From CAZNPU01 sp964575335 (GTDB lineage: Bacteria > Planctomycetota > Phycisphaerae > Phycisphaerales > SM1A02), in assembly GCA_964575335.1 (NCBI GenBank), contig CAZNPU010000003.1, positions 62,001 to 126,000 on the forward strand: a stretch of DNA of 64,000 bases, given 5' to 3'. Below the pieces are notes generated by a model. It was given only the letters and a program-made list of their open reading frames with translations. It made no database searches and was not told where the DNA came from. A program made the position numbers and the translations under genes. Shown here piece after piece: positions 9,567 through 16,688 of the stretch. Numbering within the stretch: the stretch's first letter is position 1; each line of letters starts with the position of its first letter.

Positions 9567-10214
9567 TCACAAGTGATTGACCGGGTATACCGCGATCGCG
9601 CACAGGCCGTTGCCGTGACGGTCTGTCATGGTGATGAAACGCTGTGACGGCGCTCCAATGGGCAGCCCGCGTTCCAGGCAGCGATCCTGCCAGATGCGCA
9701 GATCATGGTTGGCGATGCGCTCATCGCGCACAAACATGATCAGGAGCAACGCAGCGTGCAGGATATGCGGATCTTTGCTGAGTTTGGTCACATCGTGACG
9801 CACCGACGACATCAGTTGCGACGCATAGTTTCGGTTGGGGCCATCGGTCGTGAACTGCGCAACGACTTTCACCTCCAGCCAGAACGCATCTGACAGTTCA
9901 ACTGCATCGGGCGGATCAAACAGCGTGCCTGCTGCGTCAGGCTGCAGAAGCGGCAAGCCGTCGCGCGTCAGAACGAAATCGCACCGCTCGCCTTCGCTGG
10001 CCTTGCGTCTGGTGCGGTCAGCAGGGTAGCGCTGCTCGCGATAGACGCCGTAGCCAGCCGCACGCAGCGCCGCTGCAAGGCTGGGATGAATCGCCACTTC
10101 ATCAAGCGCATCCAGCCCATAGACAGCCTGTTCGATGTCAAGCTGCTCACACTGTCGCTTCAGGCCTGTCTCAATGGCATCAGCAATGTCGGCACACGAC
10201 CAGGTCATCATCAT
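9567..10214 (-). CDS. Hypothetical protein with PD-(D/E)XK nuclease-like signature
   Basis: A 215-residue soluble protein. The arrangement G-E-R-C-D-F-V-L (D79) ... F-W-L-E-V-K-V-V (E114, K116) resembles the D...ExK core of PD-(D/E)XK phosphodiesterases, each element within a predicted beta strand; E60 could be the helix-borne acidic residue. The rest matches no family I recognise. It starts with three Met codons, so the exact start is uncertain. Convergent with lpxB and followed upstream by accessory genes. A nuclease role is inference from a short motif; many such folds are non-catalytic or serve repair or defence. Confidence 0.6.
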   Translation of the reverse strand: MMMTWSCADIADAIETGLKRQCEQLDIEQAVYGLDALDEVAIHPSLAAALRAAGYGVYREQRYPADRTRRKASEGERCDFVLTRDGLPLLQPDAAGTLFDPPDAVELSDAFWLEVKVVAQFTTDGPNRNYASQLMSSVRHDVTKLSKDPHILHAALLLIMFVRDERIANHDLRIWQDRCLERGLPIGAPSQRFITMTDRHGNGLCAIAVYPVNHL

Positions 10215-10329
10215 TAACTACGGATCGTATCGCGCAAACACTCCTCCGGCTGGCTGATGAACCGGCGCAGCGTGCAGATTGTCTCTGAGAAGAGGCGTGA
10301 AACCCCATGCATCCAGCATCAGGCATCCG

Positions 10330-11046
10330 ATGCGAGAAACAAGGCGCTTGACACGAGACAGCAGGGGAGGGGGAGACCGCGGATCGTTTCAGCTGGCTGC
10401 TGATGCTGCGCCGGGCTATCTCTATCCTGGTTCGGATATTGGTGCTGCTGCAATCAAGGCTGAGCAGATATTCAACATCACCGGACGACTTCGCAGTAAT
10501 CCTTGGTTGGCTAGTATGATGAGTGCAAGGGAGCGTTCCGATGAGCCATTGCCAGAAACCGGATATATAGCCGTGAATAACGGTACGGTGCGTGCGTTTG
10601 AGATGGCGGGACTACTAGGAGATGATTCTGCATTCCCGGCCCAATTCATCGGTGGAACGGGGAGCAGTGACTTTGGTATTCTCGATCCGGCAGATTTTCC
10701 GGTGTGTGAATCCGCAAACTTGCTAGGCCCGGTCGACTTATTAAGCGAACTGCTCGATGACGTCATCGCGGAGAGCACCGGCAGGAATGCGTACGATGAG
10801 GAAGAATTGGCGGATGGATCTTCCAATCTCATTGCGACACGAGGCTATGTAGTCGCCCTGCTCAGTTCTGTGGCGAATTGTGGTAATTGGAGTCCTTGGT
10901 CCTGCACGTGGACGGTTTCCAGTAATCCTACCTTTGGCGGCTACCTCTGCCACTACAGGGAGGTTTGCACTCGAACGCGTTTCTGTCGCCGTACCCGCTG
11001 GTTCTGTGATATTCCTTACTCATGGACATCTTGGACTGAAACTTAG
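10330..11046 (+). CDS. Hypothetical protein with Trp/Cys-rich, thrombospondin-like C-terminus
   Basis: About 238 residues from the ATG at 10330 (the frame is open from a TTG at 10279; neither has a good ribosome site). The first ~160 residues are acidic and low in Cys (SDFGILDPADFPVCES...), with a -GYVVALL- stretch near 175. The tail is unusual: N-W-S-P-W-S-C, then C-H-Y-R-E-V-C-T-R-T-R-F-C-R-R-T-R-W-F-C and S-W-T-S-W, giving seven Cys and seven Trp in about 55 residues. This recalls thrombospondin type 1 repeats (WSxW, CxRxRxC) and suggests an exported disulfide-bonded domain, though no signal peptide is seen. It stops at TAG (11044), and the same frame continues Cys-rich beyond it. Composition is less GC-rich than in neighbouring housekeeping genes. 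Confidence 0.55.
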   Translation: MRETRRLTRDSRGGGDRGSFQLAADAAPGYLYPGSDIGAAAIKAEQIFNITGRLRSNPWLASMMSARERSDEPLPETGYIAVNNGTVRAFEMAGLLGDDSAFPAQFIGGTGSSDFGILDPADFPVCESANLLGPVDLLSELLDDVIAESTGRNAYDEEELADGSSNLIATRGYVVALLSSVANCGNWSPWSCTWTVSSNPTFGGYLCHYREVCTRTRFCRRTRWFCDIPYSWTSWTET

Positions 11047-11145
11047 ACGGAGATGGGTGGTGTTTCCTGCGAAATCGGATATAGTCCCTGTCCTCCAACG
11101 CCGCCACCAGGTTGCGGAACCGGAAATTCAATTCCGGAAAGCTAT

Positions 11146-11577
11146 ATGAGTTATCTGTGCATGTTCATCCGTCTTGCGGCTGCGTATTTTGCTGCCTCAG
11201 TGATTGGGTTTGGATGTCGCTCCATAATCGCCGCGATGACCATTGACGAACTTCTCGTCAATGTCATTGAGGCTTTTCCATTTCGCACGGGCGCCAGCTT
11301 CACGGCTTTCAGCAGCTACGGTCATGCGGTCGGTGCAGATAGTCTATGGTCTTTCGCGGTGATGTCGCTTATCTCTGCGGGTATTCTGTTCATGGTGCAT
11401 GCCAGCGCATTCGTTGTTGCTGAGAAAGTTGTTGGAATCTTTGCACGCCCCCGAATTCCAGACATGCGTTCATTAACGGGCGATCCGTTGCCCGCCCTGC
11501 GTTTCCGGGCTATGACACGATCAGCGTGGTTTGGCGTATACGCTCTTCCTTTGGCGCTGGTGCTTTGGTCGCTTTGA
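11146..11577 (+). CDS. Small membrane protein, probable N-terminal half of a broken gene
   Basis: About 143 residues from ATG 11146 (frame open back to an ATG at 11053 in Cys/Pro-rich sequence C-P-P-T-P-P-P-G-C). Three hydrophobic segments: near the start (FIRLAAAYFAASVIGF), the middle (SLWSFAVMSLISAGILFMV) and the extreme C-terminus (FGVYALPLALVLWSL), where it stops at TGA within what looks like a membrane helix. The next frame (11620) lies in the same phase and supplies the missing helix plus zinc ribbon. Joined, the two halves would be about 260 residues, close to the intact zinc-ribbon membrane protein at 12096-12986. I therefore suspect a nonsense mutation at 11575. Function unknown. Confidence 0.45.
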   Translation: MSYLCMFIRLAAAYFAASVIGFGCRSIIAAMTIDELLVNVIEAFPFRTGASFTAFSSYGHAVGADSLWSFAVMSLISAGILFMVHASAFVVAEKVVGIFARPRIPDMRSLTGDPLPALRFRAMTRSAWFGVYALPLALVLWSL

Positions 11578-11619
11578 CAGGAAGTCTCAGAGGTATCAAT
11601 CCGAATCCGTCCCGGACTC

Positions 11620-11931
11620 TTGGCAGATTACTATATAACTCTCTGTGCCATCTTCCTGATCGTACCCCTTGTTTATCTATGGCACTCGATAGGAGCGATT
11701 TCCGCCTTGCTCTCTAAGGTATTGGCAACGGGACCGCCATTCTGTAAGGCCTGTGGACACTTTCTTATTGGAATCAATCCCCATCGCTGCCCAGAATGTG
11801 GATCGCAAGCATCGAATCCGCGCAAGAAATCTTTTTCGTTCGGTGGGTTGGAAAGATACATTGCGCCAGTCTTTGTGCTTCTCATTATCGCATTGTTTTT
11901 ACTGCCGATCTGGTGGCCCCTTGTATTTTGA
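11620..11931 (+). CDS. Zinc-ribbon membrane protein, probable C-terminal half of a broken gene
   Basis: A 103-residue frame beginning at TTG with no good ribosome site. Layout: membrane helix (AIFLIVPLVYLWHSIGAISA), cytoplasmic zinc ribbon C-K-A-C-G-H-F-L-I-G-I-N...R-C-P-E-C-G, then a second helix (IAPVFVLLIIALFLLP). The ribbon is the type recurrent in Phycisphaerae hypothetical membrane proteins. It is in phase with 11146-11577, separated only by TGA plus 14 codons, and the intervening codons translate smoothly. It may be produced alone from the TTG or be a pseudogene remnant. Confidence 0.5.
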   Translation: MADYYITLCAIFLIVPLVYLWHSIGAISALLSKVLATGPPFCKACGHFLIGINPHRCPECGSQASNPRKKSFSFGGLERYIAPVFVLLIIALFLLPIWWPLVF

Positions 11932-12095
11932 AATCGCATCGGCGTGTGATCACATCATCAAGGCTGAGATAACCTTCCCAGCGAGAACAAGGCCACGGTA
12001 CTGTGCGAAGTGAGAGGGGAGGCAACTGCACAGTGATGAAACCAGGCGCATGCAGCGATTGCGGCAAATCAATCTCTGCTTGCAACCGGTAGGGC

Positions 12096-12986
12096 TTATG
12101 TCTTTTTCGCAGCGTCAAGAGCTGCAAGATCAATGCCGCATTCGGGGCAACGGCGGCTCGCGTTCGCTCGCAGATCATAACCGCACGCCGGACATTGGCG
12201 CAATCGCAGCCGACGCCGCCATCGCAAAGCAGCCGGGCCGTTCAGAAGGAGCATTGTTCCGCATATATAAACCAAGACGTTTGCGAGAAATGGCGCTGGA
12301 AAGAGATGAGCATTGATCAGCTGCTCATGGATGGTGGACCAATGCGCTTGCGACCGCCGGATCGGAAATCCTGAAAATCCTGAGGCGTTGCGAGCAGTTC
12401 CTACTTCTACTGGGCTGCAGAGAAAACGCCAAGGCCAGCCGTATTCCTCGTAGTACAGCGTCACTCTCGGTTTCGAATCCTGGGAATGAACATCAACTGA
12501 ATAGATATCCATTCCCAGTCCGTGCAGCACGGTGGCCTCGTATTGACGCGGTTCAGTGGAAGGTCTTCCCGACCAGATGATCTCGGCCCGGCGGCGGATG
12601 ATTTCTGTTCGATCCGGCGGCGTTGAAACGGGAGGCCAGTTCACGCCGATTGCAGCAAGGCTGGCGAAATAAGCTAGCGTGAACGCCAACACGCCAGCGA
12701 TTGAGACGATGATGCAGGCTGTCCCCGGCTGAGGCAGCAATCTCGGACGCGGAATATTGGCAGCCCGTCGTCCGGCAGAGCGTGTTACGATCCAGCCAAG
12801 AGCAATCCAACCTGCCGCAACGGAGAGAAGGGCGATCAAATACTTGATTGCCTCCTGTCCGTGCGTGGCGCTTCGGCCGTAAGTGATGCGGCCTGGAGCA
12901 GCGGCGATAAACCATGCAAGCGCAGGAGCCACGATCAAAATCAAGCCGAGGCAGATGCGCAGGCGGTCGCCGAAACGTTGTTTCAT
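12096..12986 (-). CDS. Multi-pass membrane protein with C-terminal zinc ribbon
   Basis: A 296-residue protein of unknown function. Hydrophobic helices at about 10-29, 46-68, 86-112 and 234-250, with a ~120-residue extracytoplasmic domain between the third and fourth. The tail has a four-Cys ribbon, C-P-A-C-G-Y-D-L-R...R-C-P-E-C-G, after a strongly basic R-W-R-R-R-L-R-L-R segment that should be cytoplasmic. This end domain is typical of many uncharacterised Phycisphaerae membrane proteins. Its start codon overlaps the stop of an upstream Trp/Cys-rich frame as ATGA, indicating translational coupling. It parallels the broken plus-strand pair at 11146-11931. Confidence 0.7.
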   Translation of the reverse strand: MKQRFGDRLRICLGLILIVAPALAWFIAAAPGRITYGRSATHGQEAIKYLIALLSVAAGWIALGWIVTRSAGRRAANIPRPRLLPQPGTACIIVSIAGVLAFTLAYFASLAAIGVNWPPVSTPPDRTEIIRRRAEIIWSGRPSTEPRQYEATVLHGLGMDIYSVDVHSQDSKPRVTLYYEEYGWPWRFLCSPVEVGTARNASGFSGFPIRRSQAHWSTIHEQLINAHLFPAPFLANVLVYICGTMLLLNGPAALRWRRRLRLRQCPACGYDLRANASRRCPECGIDLAALDAAKKT

Positions 12987-13249
12987 GATGGTCTCCCGGA
13001 GTGATTTTCCACTCCTTGACGCGGTGGCGGATCAGTGAGCCAAACCGTCCACGAACCCCACGGGCAGTTGACGAACGGGCAGCTGTGATTGCCTGCTGGG
13101 CTTGAATCAGGCACATAGCCAGCTGGCATACTGTCGGCATACAGGAACGGCAAGGAAGTGTAATCGCTTTGCTCAATACAACATGGCCCAGCGGTATGTG
13201 ATGTGTTCGCGTTTGAGGAATAGAACCTGACCTGTCCGAAAACCTCATC
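12983..13249 (-). CDS. Short Trp/Cys-rich frame coupled to the zinc-ribbon membrane gene
   Basis: Open frame of 88 codons ending in TGA that overlaps the downstream ATG by ATGA. In-frame starts are only ATG at 13129 (48 residues) or TTG at 13153, so either the gene is short or its 5' end is lost after the TAA at 13250. The translation looks protein-like throughout: polar, then C-C-I-E-Q, then S-C-P-F-V-N-C-P-W-G-S-W-T-V-W, then a proline-rich tail. The Cys/Trp spacing echoes the W-S-P-W-S-C tail encoded at 10330-11046, which also precedes a zinc-ribbon membrane gene. Evidence is the coupling and composition; no family recognised. Confidence 0.45.
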   Translation of the reverse strand, partial: DEVFGQVRFYSSNANTSHTAGPCCIEQSDYTSLPFLYADSMPAGYVPDSSPAGNHSCPFVNCPWGSWTVWLTDPPPRQGVENHSGRPS

Positions 13250-13358
13250 TTAGGCGTTGAGCATTATGCTGCATGATCGAATTTCTCGAGAGATACGCTG
13301 GTAAACAGAGCGCAACAGTGTTGCTGCCAAAGTTTTGAAACAAGCCCTCAGGGAATCC

Positions 13359-13622
13359 TCAGCGACTTTGGATCAAGCGCTCTTCTTTGCTTTGCGTTGT
13401 CATCCTGGTCAACGATGCTCCAATGACCATCACGCTTATGCCGAGCACGAGCCACAAGACCAGATGCCACGGAGAACCGATTCTGCTGCCGAGCTGGGGC
13501 GGAATGAAGATGAGGCTGGCTGCGGTCAGCAATGCAAGTGATGCGACAAGGCATGCTGCCTGCCACCTTCTGCTATTTCGCGCGGATTGCTCGTATTGAT
13601 TTATTACTTGCGTGTCGCTCAT
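13359..13622 (-). CDS. Small two-helix membrane protein, unknown
   Basis: An 87-residue protein from the ATG at 13622 (the frame runs further up, but the preceding residues look non-coding; GGAGG lies 13 bases before this ATG). A polar N-terminus (Y-E-Q-S-A-R-N-S-R-R-W) is followed by two membrane helices, about residues 21-37 and 52-69, with a short loop and a charged tail (K-E-E-R). Lone minus-strand gene; function unknown. Confidence 0.5.
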   Translation of the reverse strand: MSDTQVINQYEQSARNSRRWQAACLVASLALLTAASLIFIPPQLGSRIGSPWHLVLWLVLGISVMVIGASLTRMTTQSKEERLIQSR

Positions 13623-14135
13623 TGGAACTGCATCGCCTCCCATACAAGAGATCGACTGAAGCAGCGTTGCCTGAGAACTGGCTGAACGATCAATGCAAAC
13701 TGCAGCCTGGTATGGCACACAATATCATAGAACAGCCATGCACCGGGCACAATATGCCTGCCTTTGCTTCAGCTCGGCAGGCAAGGGGCGGAGCGAAGCA
13801 ACCCGACCGCTTCGAAAAGCGCCAAAGAGCGAAACATCTCGCTTCATCCTCGCAGCTGGCGTGAAGCTCTCCAGACCCTCGCTGTCAGAGCATTCGGGCA
13901 ACAATAACGATGATGCGCTTGGGCAGCGATTGTCGCAGAGGATGAGATAGAAAGCGGTGCGGTTCTGGCAGCAGCGTCACTGTGCAGCCATCGCGCGATG
14001 GATATCAAATGCTGCATCTCATATACACCTATCCGGATGGTCGCCGACGCCATCATCGAGTATCCTTCCTGCCTCGCCTTCACTCGTTCATTCATTCATC
14101 TATTCATTCATCACCTCTCAGCAGAAAGAAACCCA
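13623..14135. other. Intergenic, with a TTCA microsatellite
   Basis: About 510 bases between divergent small genes. Apart from an imperfect (TTCA)n tract at roughly 14087-14112, some 25 bases before the DUF1801 start, I see no gene, terminator or clear promoter. Confidence 0.5.
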
Positions 14136-14672
14136 ATGGCCAGAAAAGCCGCCAGGAAGCCGGTGAAAATTGCTGCTGCTGATGCCGCTGCTGCTCCAAA
14201 GAAGACTGCTGCTGCTCAGCAGGCTGGCGCCACGCCGAGTAAGCCGCGGCTTCTTTCTGGCGGCAACCCGCAGATTCCCAAAGGCGATGGCGATGCGCCT
14301 GTACAGGCTTATATTGCAGCCATGCCGGGATGGAAACATGAGGTCGGCCGCTATCTTGATGCATTGATCGTGCGCACGGTGCCTCATCCGTCGGGGGTTC
14401 GCAAGGCGGTGCGGTGGAACACGCCTTTCTATGGCATTGAAGGTCGCCCTGAAATGGGCTGGTTTCTTGCGTTTCACTGCCTTACGAAGTACATCAAGGT
14501 TGCGTTCTTCCAAGGCTCATCGCTGCAGCCGCTCCCGCCGGTGGAGTCCAAGGTAAAGAACGTGCGCTACTTCCACATCCACGAGAGCGACTGGAAAAAC
14601 GGTCTTGATGAACAGCTGCTATCGAGCTGGATTCTGCAGGCATCAAAACTGCCCGGCGACACCTGTTTCTAG
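14136..14672 (+). CDS. DUF1801 (YdhG-like) domain protein
   Basis: A 178-residue protein from ATG 14136. Residues 2-50 are a lysine/alanine-rich, low-complexity leader (MARKAARKPVK, runs of A-A-A-P-K-K-T), resembling histone-like tails and possibly nucleic-acid binding. The rest is a DUF1801 domain: V-Q-A-Y-I-A-A-M-P-G-W, V-R-K-A-V-R-W-N-T-P-F-Y-G, W-F-L-A-F-H-C-L-T-K-Y-I-K-V-A-F-F-Q-G. The family is small, soluble and of uncertain role (YdhG/YjdI-type, frataxin-like fold). The upstream extension of the frame crosses the TTCA microsatellite and is rejected. It sits near another small fold protein (MmcQ/YjbR), both common as solitary genes. Confidence 0.75.
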   Translation: MARKAARKPVKIAAADAAAAPKKTAAAQQAGATPSKPRLLSGGNPQIPKGDGDAPVQAYIAAMPGWKHEVGRYLDALIVRTVPHPSGVRKAVRWNTPFYGIEGRPEMGWFLAFHCLTKYIKVAFFQGSSLQPLPPVESKVKNVRYFHIHESDWKNGLDEQLLSSWILQASKLPGDTCF

Positions 14673-14753
14673 ACATGCGAACGCTCAGATAGGTGTGCAG
14701 GATGCGCTGCGGCTGAAGTACCGATGACCTGCTTCGCGCAGCACGCTTTGTTG

Positions 14754-14819
14754 TCAAAAGGGTTTGAACCACACAGGCTGCGGCTTGCCCCTGACCTTGC
14801 GGGGCCGCTTCAGGCGCTC
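14754..14819 (-). pseudogene. C-terminal remnant of an ASCH-like gene
   Basis: Twenty-two codons ending ERLKRPRKVRG-KPQPVWFKPF-stop. The last 20 codons plus stop match the 3' end of the frame at 19823-20050 at 53 of 63 bases by hand alignment. Nothing upstream on the minus strand continues the homology, and the MmcQ gene on the other strand begins at 14905. The W-x-L...RP-K-G-x-x-Q-P-V-W-F ending resembles ASCH-domain proteins. Likely a leftover of a decayed or recombined copy. Confidence 0.45.
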
Positions 14820-14904
14820 ATCGATGCGATGCAGGGGTTTCTCGCCAGCCGCGCCGCCTGAATGAGCGCTGCGGCTGACGTGCGATGGGCGATATCATGC
14901 GTGC

Positions 14905-15333
14905 ATGACCGCTAACGAATTCCGCAGTCTTGCGCTGAGCATGCCTGAAGCAATCGAAGGCTCGCACAACGGCCACCCTGATTTCCGCGTGCGGCACAGC
15001 GACACGAAGACCCGCATCTTCGCATCGCTGTTCGTGCCGTTCGATGAACAACAGAAGCGGGCACGCGAGCAGGGGAACGCAGGCGGCCACGAATGGGGCA
15101 TGGTGAAGCTCACGCCGCCGCAGCAGGCCGAGTTCGTTGAAGCCAATCCTGAAATCTTCAAGCCCGTCGCCGGCGGCTGGGGCAGGCAAGGCGCAACGCA
15201 GGTGCGGCTGGATTCCGGCAGCGAGTCGACATCTCAAGCCCGCTGCCGTGCTGCCGCCAAGATCATCCGCGCTGCTGTCATCGCTGCCTGGCGAAACAAT
15301 GCGCCCAGAAGGCTCGTGGAAGATGTTGATTGA
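14905..15333 (+). CDS. MmcQ/YjbR family protein
   Basis: A 142-residue protein of the CyaY-like-fold MmcQ/YjbR family, small and usually annotated DNA-binding. Typical features: M-T-A-N-E-F-R-S-L-A-L-S-M-P-E-A-I-E-G at the start, G-H-P-D-F-R-V, I-F-A-S-L at the strand, and G-G-W-G-R-Q-G-A-T near residue 90 where the family has its gWg motif. Length is normal. Solitary gene; role not established. The same-strand DUF1801 gene upstream is separated by an ASCH remnant. Confidence 0.82.
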   Translation: MTANEFRSLALSMPEAIEGSHNGHPDFRVRHSDTKTRIFASLFVPFDEQQKRAREQGNAGGHEWGMVKLTPPQQAEFVEANPEIFKPVAGGWGRQGATQVRLDSGSESTSQARCRAAAKIIRAAVIAAWRNNAPRRLVEDVD

Positions 15334-15487
15334 ACACATTGCTCTTCCGGTCGCCGTCGCTTGCGCAGTGGCGCGCATCGAGGCATACAAAGTCGCTGGT
15401 TTTGGATGACATGCACTTGAAAAGCCATGGCGGGGGAGTAGCGACGGCATATCTTCGGGCGGGTGATTCCGGGGTTCATTCAAGAAG

Positions 15488-16525
15488 TCAGTTGTTGGGA
15501 TAGATCGCGCTCCAGTCGTCTTTCATGTCGACAACTATCCAGCCGCGCTGCGTGGCCTCATCGAGCGCCTTGTCAAGTTTGCCGATGTGCGATTCGCGGT
15601 CGTAGGCGTACTCCCGATCGGCATCGGTGTGATGCACGATGATCGCGAGACCTGGACCATCGCCAGCGGTTGTCCACTGGAGCATCTGCAAGTCGCCATC
15701 GGAATTGCCGACGGCGATGATGGGTCTGCGTCCGATTTGCTGCTGAATGCCGACGGGCTTGCCCGGGCCGTCATCGAGGTGGTCGATGCTGGGAAGCCTC
15801 ACGAGCACGGGCTTGCCATCGCGCGTTTCAAACTTGTATTTGACGCGGCTGCCCACCACCTGCTCGGGCGGTATGCCGTATGCCTGCTCCGCAAACGCTC
15901 GCATGAACTCCACGCCGCCGCCGGAGACGATGTATGTTGTGAACCCATTCTCGCGGAGATACGCGAGCAGTTCGAGCTGCGGTTGATAGATCATCTGCGT
16001 ATAGGGCATGTTGGTCGTGGGGTGGTGAGCGGTTGCAAGCCACTGCGAAGCGATGGCGTTGAACTCATCAGTCGTCATGCCCGAGTGCGTCGCTGCGATG
16101 ATCTGAGCGATTCCCGACTGACCCTGGGCTGCGAGCGCTTTCAGGTCTCCGCCGAGCACGCTCTTGAACGGCTCTTGCTGCTGCCATTCCGGATGCTGCG
16201 GCGCGAGCGCCTTGACGCGGTCGATGGCGAAGATCAACTGAAAGTACGCCGGCTGCTCGGCCCAGAGCGTGCCGTCGTTGTCAAACACCGCGATGCGCTC
16301 GCCGGGTGGCACGAAGTCGGGCGAGCCTTCGGTGGTGGTGCGATTGACGAATGCGATGATCGCCTGCTTCGATTGCGACTGGTTCCAGCTTGGAAGCGGA
16401 TCGGGCGGAGCAGCTGCCTGCGGCGCTTCGGCAACTGCAAGCGGCAAAACAAGGTGCGCAGCGAGAAGTAAACCAACGAAACCAATAAAAAGCGCGCTGG
16501 ACAACCTGGTGGAAATGCTGCGCAT
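15488..16525 (-). CDS. Secreted HAD-superfamily phosphatase
   Basis: A 345-residue haloacid-dehalogenase-fold hydrolase. The N-terminus (residues 1-33) is a signal peptide with a hydrophobic core (LFIGFVGLLLAAHLVL), so it should act in the periplasm. HAD motif I is V-F-D-N-D-G-T-L-W with nucleophile D82 and acid/base D84; I-V-S-G-G-G gives the motif II serine; G-N-S-D-G-D-L is motif IV. This subgroup is often found next to arylsulfatases. It is the last gene of the FGE-sulfatase-phosphatase run, 163 bases after the sulfatase. Substrate unknown; phosphoserine-phosphatase-like. Confidence 0.83.
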   Translation of the reverse strand: MRSISTRLSSALFIGFVGLLLAAHLVLPLAVAEAPQAAAPPDPLPSWNQSQSKQAIIAFVNRTTTEGSPDFVPPGERIAVFDNDGTLWAEQPAYFQLIFAIDRVKALAPQHPEWQQQEPFKSVLGGDLKALAAQGQSGIAQIIAATHSGMTTDEFNAIASQWLATAHHPTTNMPYTQMIYQPQLELLAYLRENGFTTYIVSGGGVEFMRAFAEQAYGIPPEQVVGSRVKYKFETRDGKPVLVRLPSIDHLDDGPGKPVGIQQQIGRRPIIAVGNSDGDLQMLQWTTAGDGPGLAIIVHHTDADREYAYDRESHIGKLDKALDEATQRGWIVVDMKDDWSAIYPNN

Positions 16526-16688
16526 TGTGCGGCTCCGTCAATTCTGCCAGAGATCAGCCCTCACAGTCGCATCGTTGCACATGCATTGCGTGATCATACG
16601 ATGCTCGCTCTCTTGTCGGCGCAGCGCGCGGCGCTATGGCTCGCAATTGGGCGTCGCCGCGCAAGACGTCCGAAGTTCTCCGAGGCTG

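Noticed and set aside
11044..11577. Recoding of TAG or TGA (pyrrolysine or selenocysteine)
   Set aside because: No selenocysteine-type hairpin or metabolic context seen, and nothing suggests a catalytic residue at either site; nonsense mutation or real gene ends are simpler.
14818..15483. 221-codon minus-strand open frame
   Set aside because: Antisense to the recognised MmcQ/YjbR gene and in a different phase from the ASCH remnant.
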